Below are positions 53,424 through 62,396 of a DNA stretch of 64,000 bases, one piece after another (the first letter of the stretch is position 1; the number at the start of each line of letters is the position of its first letter). The notes under the pieces were generated by a model, which searched no databases, was not told the origin of the DNA, and saw only the letters and a list, made by a program, of their open reading frames with translations. Location: contig CBDCYR010000005.1 in assembly GCA_965224275.1 (NCBI GenBank), positions 868,001-932,000 on the forward strand. Reading direction: 5' to 3'. Source of the DNA: CAUZWH01 sp965224275 (lineage in GTDB: Bacteria; Pseudomonadota; Alphaproteobacteria; SHVV01). The translations under genes and the position numbers were made by a program.

Positions 53424-54773
53424 TCATGCCGGACTTGGATTCGGTCTGAGCCGGTCGATGCGGCGCAGGATATCGGCGAACAGGTCACGGGGGATGGCGA
53501 CCTCGGCCATCTGGAACGTGACGTAGCGCCCGTGGCGGACGATCTTCGCGCCGATCTTGATGAGCTTCTCCCGTAGGCTGGTCAGTGACCACTGTTCCAC
53601 GGCATCGGGCAACGCCAGGGTGCGCATGAAATTACCGAGGTTGTAGGCCAGCGCGTGAAGCTGCAGCCGGACGGCGTTGTGGTCGAACCTGCGGCACGAC
53701 AGCCGGGTCCACTTGATGGCGTTCTTGCCTTCCTTGATGTGCTGTTCCGCCGTGCCGCGCTGATTGTAAAAGGCGACGACGCGCTCAGCACGGCGCGAGA
53801 GGTTGGTCACGATAAAGCCGACGCGCGGGTACAGCTCACCTGGATGCCACTCGACCTTGGCGACGACCCGACGGGGCTTCGTCCAAGTGGCAGCCCGATA
53901 GCTGAAGCTGGCGTAATACCGGCGCACGTCCTTGGGCGGTCTGCCGACGGGGCGCTTGAGCAGATGGCCGATGCTGTCCTGGAGCACTCTGTTAGCCGGC
54001 AGGCGGATCGCGTACCTGAAGCCTTCGGCTTCGAGGAACTCGTAAATCCCGGGCAATGCAAACGCAGCATCTCCTCGGAAGTAGCGCCGAAGCAGCCTGT
54101 CTCGATAACGAGCGACAACCGGCTCGAGCACGTCGCGCCATTCGTGGGCGCTGTGCACGTTGCCGGGGCGAAGCGCGCAGCGTTCCAGATCGCCGAACTG
54201 GTTGAACACGAACAGCGGATGATAGCAGGTGCAGCCGAAATGGCCGTTGTAGGCCGTGCCTTCCTGCTCGCCATGGGTCGGGCTAACGGAGCTGTCCATG
54301 TCGAGCACGATGATCTTCAGCCGGTTCCGTGCATGCACTCGGTCGATCCAGACTCCCGGAAGAGCGGTGAGCGCGGCGAGGTTGTCGTCGATTGTCAGCA
54401 ACTCAGTCTCGAACCGGCCCATCTGGCTGGTCGATGCGCCGCCGCGCTCGACAGCCTTGCCGCCGACGACCCACCGCATCGCGGGATCGCGCCCGAGCCG
54501 GTCGGCGTCGTTCACATCCTCGTATCCGGCGAGCCGTCCAAAGACGGATTGGCGAAGCAGACCGACGACACCGTGCCAACCGTTCTTGCCGGTCCTGCTG
54601 TCAGCTAAGACATCACTCGCCAGTACGGTCAGGCCCAGGGCATCGTCGAGTTCGCGGTAGGCGAGCAGGCCGGCGTCGGATGTGACCCGCGAACCGTGGA
54701 ACTCCAGCTTCAGCCTTCGGTCGAAACAGGGCCGAAGTGGGCTGCGATCCGATTCACCCTCCGGGTTCCGCAT
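53424..54773 (-). CDS. IS1380 family transposase (second type)
   Basis: About 449 aa from the ATG at 54773, which follows GGTGGAGGTGGCTCGG; the frame extends upstream to 54839. DDE motifs: IIVLDMDSSVSPTHGEQEG, FRGDAAFALPGIYEFLEAEG and NQRGTAEQHIKEGKNAIKW. The C-terminus includes IKIGAKIVRHGRYVTFQMAE. It differs clearly from the copy at 25539. The element ends were not resolved. Confidence 0.9.
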   Translation of the reverse strand: MRNPEGESDRSPLRPCFDRRLKLEFHGSRVTSDAGLLAYRELDDALGLTVLASDVLADSRTGKNGWHGVVGLLRQSVFGRLAGYEDVNDADRLGRDPAMRWVVGGKAVERGGASTSQMGRFETELLTIDDNLAALTALPGVWIDRVHARNRLKIIVLDMDSSVSPTHGEQEGTAYNGHFGCTCYHPLFVFNQFGDLERCALRPGNVHSAHEWRDVLEPVVARYRDRLLRRYFRGDAAFALPGIYEFLEAEGFRYAIRLPANRVLQDSIGHLLKRPVGRPPKDVRRYYASFSYRAATWTKPRRVVAKVEWHPGELYPRVGFIVTNLSRRAERVVAFYNQRGTAEQHIKEGKNAIKWTRLSCRRFDHNAVRLQLHALAYNLGNFMRTLALPDAVEQWSLTSLREKLIKIGAKIVRHGRYVTFQMAEVAIPRDLFADILRRIDRLRPNPSPA

Positions 54774-54983
54774 CCGAGCCACCTCCACCTGATATAAGCC
54801 GCTGATTCTTACACCAGAATCAGACCAAGACCGCATCACATGGATCAGTCACGTGGGAAATGCGGGTTAAGACATCAATCGTTGGAGATCGGACTACCCC
54901 CTTCGGATTACCTGATCGTGTCCCGCGGAGTGGTGTAAGAGCGTTGCGCTCTACGCTGCTCCCGGCGGGTAGGGCCGGGACGT

Positions 54984-56168
54984 TCAGGCTGCCACGGTGG
55001 GCAGCGTGATGGGGACATCATCGCTCAGCGGAGCGATGGATTCCAGCGTCATGTATCTCCTTGAGACGGCCCACTCGTCGTTCTGCTCGAGAAGGATGGC
55101 GCCGACGAGCCGTGTGATGGCGGCTTCGTTGGGAAAGATACCGACGACGTTGGTGCGACGCTTGACCTCGGCATGGAGCCGTTCGATCGGGTTTGTGGAG
55201 TGCAATTTCTGGCGGTGCTCCCTGGGGAAGCTCATGTAGGCGAGGACGTCGTGCTCGGCTTCGTCCATGAGAACTGCCAGCTTGGGCACCTTGAGCCTGA
55301 GCTGGTCGGCGACCTGGCGCCACTGGACCTTCGCGCTGTCGGCGTCCTCCTGGGCGAAGGCGGTGGCGACGAAGGCGGAGACGACGCGCCGGCCCTGGCG
55401 GCCGGCATGGGCCAGCAGGTTGCGGGCGAAGTGCACGCGGCAGCGCTGCCATGTGGCGCCGAGGATCCGGGTCGCGGCGGCCTTCAGGCCCTTGTGGTCG
55501 TCGGAGATCACCAGCTTCACGCCGCGCAGCCCGCGCCGGGCCAGCGAGCGCAGGAACTCGGTCCAGAAGGCCTCGGCCTCAGACGCGCCGATCGCCATGC
55601 CCAGGACCTCGCGGCGGCCCTGGTCGTTGACGGCCACAGCCACGGTCACCGCGACCGAGACGATGCGCCCGGCCTCGCGCACCTTTACATAGGTTGCGTC
55701 GAGCCACAGATAGGGCCAGTCGCCCTCCAGCGATCGATCGAGGAAGCCGTTGACCTTATCGTCGATCTCGCCGCACAGCCTGGAGACCTGGCTCTTGGAG
55801 ACGCCCGACATGCCCATGGCCTGCACCAGGTCGTCGACCGAGCGGGTCGACACGCCCTGGATGTAGGCCTCCTGGATCACCGCAGCCAGCGCCTTCTCGG
55901 CCATCCGCCGCGGCTCCAGGAAGCCCGGGAAGTAGCTCCCCTTCCTCAGCTTCGGGATCTTCAGCTCGACCGTGCCGGCCCGCGTCTCCCAGGACCGGTC
56001 GCGGTAGCCGTTGCGGTGGGTGATACGATCCGCCGAGCGCTCGCCGTGAGCGGCGCCGGTCAGGCCCTCGACCTCCAGTGCCATCAGCCGCTCGGCCGTG
56101 AAGCCGATCATCTCGCGAAGCAGATCGGCATCGGAGCTCTTCTCCAAAAGCGCGCGCAGGGTCATCAT
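54984..56168 (-). CDS. IS256 family transposase
   Basis: About 394 aa from the ATG at 56168 (AGGA before it). DDE positions: YLWLDATYVKVREAGRI, KLVISDDHKGLKAAATRI and STNPIERLHAEVKRRTNVVG. The likely element ends are near 54910 (GTGTCCCGCGGAGTGGTGTA) and 56218 (read inward, TGTCGCGGTGTGACGGCTGT). It inserted about 50 bp upstream of a PEP-CTERM gene. Confidence 0.92.
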   Translation of the reverse strand: MMTLRALLEKSSDADLLREMIGFTAERLMALEVEGLTGAAHGERSADRITHRNGYRDRSWETRAGTVELKIPKLRKGSYFPGFLEPRRMAEKALAAVIQEAYIQGVSTRSVDDLVQAMGMSGVSKSQVSRLCGEIDDKVNGFLDRSLEGDWPYLWLDATYVKVREAGRIVSVAVTVAVAVNDQGRREVLGMAIGASEAEAFWTEFLRSLARRGLRGVKLVISDDHKGLKAAATRILGATWQRCRVHFARNLLAHAGRQGRRVVSAFVATAFAQEDADSAKVQWRQVADQLRLKVPKLAVLMDEAEHDVLAYMSFPREHRQKLHSTNPIERLHAEVKRRTNVVGIFPNEAAITRLVGAILLEQNDEWAVSRRYMTLESIAPLSDDVPITLPTVAA

Positions 56169-56265
56169 GTCCTGGATTACCTCCGATCCACCTGTGACAG
56201 CCGTCACACCGCGACATATGATATCAGCAAATCGACAACGCACGCTACAACTCGGAGGTTGGCAG

Positions 56266-57014
56266 ATGCGCGTTTCTTATGCGTCTCGACAAAGAGGTAT
56301 TTTACTTGCGGGAGCGCGATATCTAGGCGCGTTGATGGTAGTGATTGCGGTGGCGGTCACACTACCGAAACATGCTCAATCCGACACCATACAACTTGGC
56401 GCAAACGATACAAACACCGCGGTAGACAGCGGTTTTCCTCTTCCCGCCGATGGGGTCTTCGATTCGCTAGAATCCGATCCGATTTAATGCGAGTCGCGCA
56501 AGAGGTTTTCCCATCGCCAGGCGACACAAGAATGGCGATGATGAACTTCCTCGTGGCGCCACTCGCGGGAATGACCATCAATACCGCGACGGTCGACCTT
56601 GACGTGGTTTCGAGTTCCTCGTCAGTCCCCTTCACGGTCGAGGTCATCACTTTCGTATCCGATGCGGCGCTGACGTTGCTCAACGCAAACAGCTTCTTGT
56701 TCGAACCTGCAAGCACGACGTTCGTAAGCCTTGGTTTTGGTCTTCCGGGATCCGTGACATTCGACGTCACGAGTGATTTGCAGCCACTGGCCGACAATGG
56801 CGACAGCTACCTGGGGATAATACTAAAAGGACCATTGACCCCTAGCGACAACATATTCGAAACCTATTCCGGCTTTGCGAGCAGCTCTCCGCCTCGACTT
56901 TTCGTTGATTTCACCGCTCCCCAGGTGATCCCGGTTCCCGCAGCGCTGCCGCTTCTCGCAACGGCTCTTGTTGGGGTCTGCCTGCTCGGTTGGCGGAGAC
57001 GCAAAGCAGCTTAG
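56266..57014 (+). pseudogene. PEP-CTERM (VPLPA-type) exported protein, frameshifted
   Basis: The start MRVSYASRQRGILLAGARYL with CGGAGG upstream leads a signal peptide (LGALMVVIAVAVTLP) and reads to a stop near 56487. The remainder continues in another frame from about 56485: FPSPGDTRMAMMNFLVAPLA, VDLDVVSSSSSVPFTVEV, and the C-terminal sorting signal VPAALPLLATALVGVCLLGW with basic RRRKAA. PEP-CTERM proteins are processed by exosortase. One frameshift near 56470-56490 separates the two halves. No exosortase gene is in the window. Confidence 0.75.
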
Positions 57015-57559
57015 AACACCGCGCTTTCAGAAATCGGCGCGTTTGGACGGCCTTTGGGTCGCCCTTTTCCGTCCAAGGGAATGTCGTCTCCTGGCTAAGA
57101 ATCGCCCAAAACGCCGATGCCTGATTACGACCGGAGCTGAGTGTAGACTTGCCATTCGGTGTTGAAATGGCAGTTTAGGTGCCGAAACTAGCCGTTTATC
57201 AACGGCACCCGTCACACTTGCGGGGCCAACCTGCCAGATTAATTTTGATCAATCGCTCATTTGAGCGAGATCGGTATGGTCTAACAACCCGACACCTAGG
57301 CGACACTGCTGGGAACTAGGAACTGACTAATCCTTTTGTTGGATCTCGGATCGCCTATGGCGACCACCACGTCGGGAAAGCTCAGTTTCGTGTATGCGCT
57401 TGGCGAACGAACGACGCAAAGAACGATCTCTCGCTTAAGGAGTTCGTTGAGCTTTGCAAGCGCGTTTTGAAGCACAACGAGAGCTAGGATCCCCCAAAAG
57501 GCAATCAAGGACTACCTCCAAAAATCGCGGACAAACCGGAACGTCGTATGTTGTGGTAC
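57015..57559. other. Mostly gene-free stretch
   Basis: Apart from the small minus-strand ORF at 57296-57508 I see no supported gene. Sequence is AT-richer than surroundings and lies between a broken PEP-CTERM gene and an IS3 element. Confidence 0.4.
57296..57508 (-). CDS. Small membrane-anchored hypothetical protein, 70 aa
   Basis: TTG start at 57508 with GGAGG six bases upstream. The N-terminus IAFWGILALVVLQNALAKL is hydrophobic, followed by a soluble part with LSFPDVVVAIGD. No family is recognised. The strong ribosome site favours reality, while the TTG start and IS-rich context argue for caution. Confidence 0.35.
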   Translation of the reverse strand: MIAFWGILALVVLQNALAKLNELLKREIVLCVVRSPSAYTKLSFPDVVVAIGDPRSNKRISQFLVPSSVA

Positions 57560-57614
57560 TGCCCTGAATCAGTGGACACCTAGAATAGGCGCATTGAGCG
57601 CGATGAGGTGTCAG

Positions 57615-57911
57615 ATGACGAAGCCGAAGCGATACACACGGTACAGTTCTGAGTTCAAGCGGGAAGCGATCCTGAGGGCGAGTGAAGAAGGCAACACTGA
57701 TAAGGCGGTATGCGAGGAGCTTGGGATCAGCACGCGTCAGTTTCTGCGTTGGCGCGATGAGTTACGGTTGCTCGGCGACGAGGCTTTTCCGGGCCAGGGA
57801 CGTACGCGAGATGAAGAGCTGGCGCGGCTCAAGCGTGAGCTAGCTCAGGTGAAGAAGGAACGGGATTTTTTAAGGGAAGCGGCGGCGTACTTTGCCAAGG
57901 AGTCGAAATGA
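57615..57911 (+). CDS. IS3 family OrfA (HTH protein)
   Basis: 98 aa. The HTH region is YSSEFKREAILRASEEG and VCEELGISTRQFLRWRDEL, followed by a leucine-zipper-like coiled coil (EELARLKRELAQVKKERDFL). It overlaps orfB by four bases (ATGA). Programmed frameshifting to make OrfAB is known in the family but not evident here. Confidence 0.9.
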   Translation: MTKPKRYTRYSSEFKREAILRASEEGNTDKAVCEELGISTRQFLRWRDELRLLGDEAFPGQGRTRDEELARLKRELAQVKKERDFLREAAAYFAKESK

Positions 57912-58486
57912 AGTACGCGTGCATCGATCGCCGCCGAGATCGTTATCCGGTTCGCATGATGTGCTGTTTGTTGGCAGTCTCGGCGAGCGGTTACTACGCT
58001 TGGCGCACCCGGCCGGAGAGTTCCCGCCTGAAATCGGACCGCGAGTTAATGGCGGAGATCAGGCGGGTCCATCAAGACAGCAGAGGTGTTTATGGCAGCC
58101 CGAGAATCCACGCGGAGTTAGTGTCCAGCGGCATCGGTGTTGGACGGCACAAAGTGGCCCGTCTGATGCGTCTGGCAAGGCTTAGAGGATGTCCCAAGCG
58201 GCGCTTTCGGGTCACGACGCAACGTGATCCGAACCATCCCGTAGCGAAGAATCTGCTCAAACGGAACTTCTCGGCGGATGCTCCCAATCAACGTTGGGCT
58301 TCCGACATCACGTATATCTCCACGCATGAGGGATGGTTGTACCTGGCGGTGGTGATGGATCTCTATTCGCGCCGGATCGTGGGCTGGTCGATGAGCCGCT
58401 GGATGAGCCGCCGCCTCGTGTTGGCGGCCTTGCGGATGGCGATCGACGCACGCGAACCTGAGGGCGCGCTTATTCACCACTCGGAC

Positions 58487-58775
58487 AGTGAGTATCTGCG
58501 GGCCGGTTCCCTCGGAGTGACCTGACCCGCACAGCGATAGACGCATCTAGACTGATAGGGCCGGCCGTCCTTGGGTGGCTTGACCCACACTCAGATCGAC
58601 CGAGATGTCATTCCCCGGACATGTCGGCCACCCGGGGGCAACCGGTTGAGGTTCCGACCTCGACCGACATCGTGACCTGATGAGAGCCCGGCCTTGGGCG
58701 CCCCGTCACTGTCGTGTCCGACATCGGCTGAGTTCGGAGCCAACCCCTCCACCCATCATAGACCAGGGGGCGGAC
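58487..58775 (+). ncRNA. Putative bridge RNA region of the IS110 element
   Basis: IS110-group elements encode a bridge RNA in the long non-coding left end, with loops that read target and donor. This 289-bp stretch between the insertion boundary and the recombinase start has the right place and size. Loops were not folded by computation, so the exact RNA ends are unknown. The target to be recognised would include the CACTCGGAC/CGTGGCAGC site. Confidence 0.45.
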
Positions 58776-59831
58776 ATGGCGACTACAACAGCCGACAACA
58801 TCCAGATCATCGGTGGCGTCGACACCCACCAGGACCTGCACACCGCCGCCGTCGTGAGCCACGACGGAACGGTGCTTGGTACCGAATCGTTCTCCACCAC
58901 CCGAGCCGGCTACCGGGCGATGCTTCGCTGGTTCCGCTCTCATGGCGAGCTGCTTCGTGTAGGAGTGGAATCCACCGGTACCTACGGAGCCGGCATCACC
59001 CGGCACCTGGCACTCTCGGGTATCCCCGTGCTCGAGGTGACCGGGCCGGACCCAGCCAGCCGAAGAGCCAAGGGCAAGGACGATGCCCTGGATGCGATCT
59101 CCGCGGCCGAGGCGGCGCGCACAAGACGCCGGGTCCAGGTGGCCAAAGACCGTTCCGGCAGCGTGGAAGCCCTGCGGGTGCTGCGAACAACGCGAAAGAC
59201 GGCAATCAAGTGCCGCCGCGCGGCCCTGCAACAACTCTACAACACCATCGTTGCCGCACCGGAGGAAGTGCGTGACCAGGTCCGCAACCTCACCCGCATG
59301 CAGCGCCTCCGTACCTGTGCGGCCTGGAGGCCGGACACGGTCGGCTATCGAGACCCGGTGGTCGCGACCAAGCTCTCCCTGAAGTCCCTCGCCCGCAGAA
59401 TCCTCGACATCAACGACGAGATCGCTGAACTCGACCGGTTCATCGTCCCCTTGGTCGAGGAGCTCGCCCCCAGTCTGCTCGAGCTCGAAGGCGTGGGCAC
59501 CGAAAACGCAGGCGCAGTAATGGTCGCCGTTGGGGATAACCCGGATCGGCTCCGCTCCGAGGCGAGCTTCGCCATGATGTGCGGCGTCTGCCCGATCCCC
59601 GCATCGAGTGGGAAGACGCAACGCCACCGTCTCAACCGCGGAGGCAACCGCCAAGCCAACTCCGCCCTGCACATGGTCGTCGTGTGCCGAATGCGAACCG
59701 ACGAGCGGACCCGAGCCTATGTCGCTCGCAGGACCCTGGAGGGGCTGTCCAAACGCGAGATCATGCGCTGCCTGAAGCGTTACGTGGCCCGCGAGATCTA
59801 CCGCGTCCTCACGGCCCCATCGAGTGCTTGA
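58776..59831 (+). CDS. IS110 family recombinase (DEDD, serine)
   Basis: 351 aa from the ATG at 58776, which places GGVDTHQDLHTAAVVSHDG (first Asp) near residue 13. RuvC-like acidic residues continue in GVESTGTYGAGITRHL and AKGKDDALDAISAAEAARTR. The transposase-20 part with the catalytic Ser is CPIPASSGKTQRHRLNRGGN. The C-terminus RAYVARRTLEGLSKREIMRC is closest in feel to actinobacterial IS110 proteins, suggesting long-range transfer. It appears intact. Confidence 0.92.
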   Translation: MATTTADNIQIIGGVDTHQDLHTAAVVSHDGTVLGTESFSTTRAGYRAMLRWFRSHGELLRVGVESTGTYGAGITRHLALSGIPVLEVTGPDPASRRAKGKDDALDAISAAEAARTRRRVQVAKDRSGSVEALRVLRTTRKTAIKCRRAALQQLYNTIVAAPEEVRDQVRNLTRMQRLRTCAAWRPDTVGYRDPVVATKLSLKSLARRILDINDEIAELDRFIVPLVEELAPSLLELEGVGTENAGAVMVAVGDNPDRLRSEASFAMMCGVCPIPASSGKTQRHRLNRGGNRQANSALHMVVVCRMRTDERTRAYVARRTLEGLSKREIMRCLKRYVAREIYRVLTAPSSA

Positions 59832-60192
59832 CAAACATGAGAGCGTCCGTGGCAGCCAATATACCAGCGATGACTTCCGAGACGAACTTGCCAGGCATGG
59901 CATCGAATGCAGCATGAGCAGCTCAGGCAACTGCTACGATAATGCCGTTGTCGAGAGCTTCTTCGGCCTACTCAAGCGAGAGCGCGTGAACCGGGTGCGC
60001 TATCGCACGCGAGAGGAGGCGCGGGCCGATGTGTTCGAGTACATCGAGGTGTTTTACAACCGAAAACGACGCCACGGTTACCTTGGCAATATCAGTCCGG
60101 ATGACTTCGAAGAACAGGCAACCGGATCTTTCTGAACTGTCCACTAAAATGGGGCAAGACCAATCCCTCAAGCAACGCCGCGAACTCCTTCA

Positions 60193-62289
60193 TTAGTCAT
60201 TCGGTTTGTTGGGCAAGGCGGACCTGATCCATACCGCGGTATCGTGGAACGCCGAGCCACCGTTCGGTGCCGGTGAATCAGCGCTTGTCAACGCGTTGAT
60301 CCCCACGCCGCCGACAAAGGTCGCGTTGGGCCAGAGACCTTCGACCACAAGCACGTCCGGTTGCATTCCATCGAACAGGCGGGCGTGAAGCGATACCTCG
60401 GCACGACGGTTGCCGATTATCACAATCGAACCGTCGGCAATGCCGAATGATTCGGCTTTCGCCGGGTGGATAAGAACCGTCGGCCGTTCGGCTTGCGCGA
60501 CCGACGTCGGAGTCTGAGTAAAGCTCGAATTGAGAAAGCTGCGCGACGGCGGCGTGATCAATCGGAATGGACGCTCGGCATCGCTTTCTTCGATGACAGC
60601 CATATGGTCGGGGAGCTTCGGCATGATCTCAGCCGATAGGCTCGGACCCCCGCCGACGACGTCAATCGACTCCCAATCGGGCGCGAAACGGAAACGGCCA
60701 TCGGGTGTCCCGAAACCATTGAGGAAGTGAGAGGTCTCAAAATCAGGCTGACAATCATGCCAGCGCTGAACTTTCAATGCTTCAGCATCGGGCAGACCTG
60801 AAGCCTTGAGCGTGGCGTCGATCAGGTCCCAGGCACTCATCCGAAAACCGGGGTGATCTGCGCCCAGCCGTTCGGCGATCGCGCAGATCACCTCGTGGTT
60901 CGACCGCGCCTGGGCAAATGGCTCGATGACCTGTGTTGCAATCTGAAGATAGTAGTGACCGCCGGCCTTGTAGAGGTCGTCGTGCTCGAGAAAGGTGGTG
61001 GCGGGCAGCACGATGTCCGCCATCTTGGCCGTCTCGGTCATGAACTGCTCGTGGACGCACAGGAACAGGTCATCTCGGGAAAGGCCTTCGCGCACTTTGA
61101 GGTGCTCGGGCGCGACCACCATCGGGTTGGTGTTCTGGATCAGCATCGCCGTTACCGGCGGACCGCCGTCGAGATCGGCCGCCTCGCCGGTGAGCACAGC
61201 GCCGATCCGCGACATATCTAGGAGACGTACGTTACGATCCTCGGCGTCAAGCCCGTCGATCAAGGTCTTGTCGATACGAATTCCCTGACCACCGTCGAAA
61301 AACGCGCCGCCGCCCTGCTGACGCCAGGCACCGGTAATCGCAGGCAGGCACGAAACCGCGTGCATATTTGCGGCACCGTTACGCGAACGCGAGAACCCAA
61401 ACCCGACCCGAATGAAGCTGCGCTCGGCGCCGCCATAGGCGCGTGCAAACTCGATGATCTCCTGCTCGTCGAGCCCGGTGATCGCCGCCGCCCAGGCCGG
61501 GGTCCGGGTCTCCAGATGCGCTTCGAGCGCGTCGGGCACATCGGTGTAACGGCTGAGGTAGTCTCGGTCAGCAAAGCCTTCGGCGAATAACACATGCATC
61601 ATTGCGCAAACCAGCGCCCCATCGGTGCCGGGGCGCGGGCAGATGTGCCAGTCCGCGACTTCGGCCGTTGCATTGCGGTAGGGATCGACGACAACCAACT
61701 TGGCGCCGCGCGTCTTGCGCGCCTTGGCGATGTGGCGCATGACATTGACCTGGGTCGCGACCGCGTTCGTTGCCCACACGACAATGAGGTCTGAGTCCGC
61801 CATCTCCCTCGCGTCCGGTCCGATGAGGGCGCCTGTGCCAGCGAGCCAGCCGGTGTAGGCCAGCATGTAGCAGATGGTGGAGCGCTGGCGTGCGTAGCCC
61901 ATGACGTGGCGCAATCGATTGATGCCGTCGCGTTGCACCAGCCCCATGGTGCCGCCGTAGTAATACGGCCATACGGTGTCCGGCCCATACTGTTCGGCCG
62001 CTTGGGTGAAACGCTGAGCGATTTCGTCGAGAGCAGCATCCCAGGAAATCGCGGCGAACTGGCCGCTTCCCTTGGGACCCGTCCGCTTCAGCGGTTCACG
62101 TAACCGGTCGGTGTGATGGACCCGCTCGGCATAGCGCGCCACCTTGGCGCAGATGACGCCATCCGTGTAGGTATTTCCCTTGGAGCCCCGTACGCGGCCG
62201 ATGGTCCGCGAATCGAGCCGCTCAACTTCGAGCGCGCAGGTCGAGGGGCAGTCATGGGGACAGACCGAGTGGACGATTTCACTAGCCAT
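60193..62289 (-). CDS. Molybdopterin (bis-MGD) oxidoreductase, DMSO-reductase family
   Basis: 698 aa from the ATG at 62289. An N-terminal 4Fe-4S site is CPHDCPSTC (Cys10, 14, 18) with the fourth Cys47 in DGVICAK. The catalytic domain has ISWDAALDEIAQRF, WATNAVATQVNVMRHIAKAR, KLVVVDPYRNATAEVADWHI and MTETAKMADIVLPATTFLEH. The C-terminal MGD domain includes LIHPAKAESFGIADGSIVII. No twin-Arg signal is seen, so it is cytoplasmic. Relatives include formate-dehydrogenase-like and thiosulfate-type enzymes; the substrate is unknown. It is divergent from the CCG-domain protein, a possible electron partner. Confidence 0.9.
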   Translation of the reverse strand: MASEIVHSVCPHDCPSTCALEVERLDSRTIGRVRGSKGNTYTDGVICAKVARYAERVHHTDRLREPLKRTGPKGSGQFAAISWDAALDEIAQRFTQAAEQYGPDTVWPYYYGGTMGLVQRDGINRLRHVMGYARQRSTICYMLAYTGWLAGTGALIGPDAREMADSDLIVVWATNAVATQVNVMRHIAKARKTRGAKLVVVDPYRNATAEVADWHICPRPGTDGALVCAMMHVLFAEGFADRDYLSRYTDVPDALEAHLETRTPAWAAAITGLDEQEIIEFARAYGGAERSFIRVGFGFSRSRNGAANMHAVSCLPAITGAWRQQGGGAFFDGGQGIRIDKTLIDGLDAEDRNVRLLDMSRIGAVLTGEAADLDGGPPVTAMLIQNTNPMVVAPEHLKVREGLSRDDLFLCVHEQFMTETAKMADIVLPATTFLEHDDLYKAGGHYYLQIATQVIEPFAQARSNHEVICAIAERLGADHPGFRMSAWDLIDATLKASGLPDAEALKVQRWHDCQPDFETSHFLNGFGTPDGRFRFAPDWESIDVVGGGPSLSAEIMPKLPDHMAVIEESDAERPFRLITPPSRSFLNSSFTQTPTSVAQAERPTVLIHPAKAESFGIADGSIVIIGNRRAEVSLHARLFDGMQPDVLVVEGLWPNATFVGGVGINALTSADSPAPNGGSAFHDTAVWIRSALPNKPND

Positions 62290-62396
62290 GAAAATCTCTA
62301 CGCGTTGCGGTGCGACAACCGTCGCATCGTATCCCGAATCCTTTATGATGATCCTATTATCCAACTTACACGGTAACTCGGTGTCAGGAGCGGTGG

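Larger units (their letters stand above)
58487..59847 (+). mobile_element. IS110-family insertion sequence nested in IS3
   Basis: 1361 bp inserted between the codons for Asp and Arg of HSDRGSQYTS in the IS3 transposase. The left non-coding end is about 289 bp, the right only 16 bp after the recombinase stop, which matches the IS110 group. No terminal inverted repeats or target duplication are evident, as expected. Confidence 0.88.
57908..60135 (+). pseudogene. IS3 family OrfB transposase, interrupted by IS110
   Basis: The first part (57908 to 58486) has HTH_21 (RVHQDSRGVYGSPRIHAEL), the first Asp WASDITYIS and second Asp region VVMDLYSRRIVGW, ending in GALIHHSD. The last part resumes at 59848 with RGSQYTSDDFRDELARHGIE and contains the catalytic Glu in NAVVESFFGLLKRERVNRVR. 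Joining the halves restores the conserved HSDRGSQYTS motif exactly. As it stands the gene is inactive. Confidence 0.92.
57560..60156 (+). mobile_element. IS3-family insertion sequence, split by IS110
   Basis: Ends are TGCCCTGAATCAGTGGACAC on the left and, read inward, TGCCCCATTTTAGTGGACAG on the right, a matched terminal repeat with TG..CA tips. Without the nested IS110 (58487-59847) it would be about 1.24 kb, normal for IS3. It holds orfA and an interrupted orfB. No clear 3-bp target duplication was seen. Confidence 0.85.

Noticed and set aside
55173..57014. 613-aa open frame antisense to IS256 and running into the PEP-CTERM gene
   Set aside because: Its first 1 kb is antisense to an intact transposase and only the end matches a real protein; it is a frame fusion by chance.
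58608..59930. 440-aa open frame opposite the IS110 recombinase
   Set aside because: Shadow frame; the plus-strand recombinase has all catalytic motifs.
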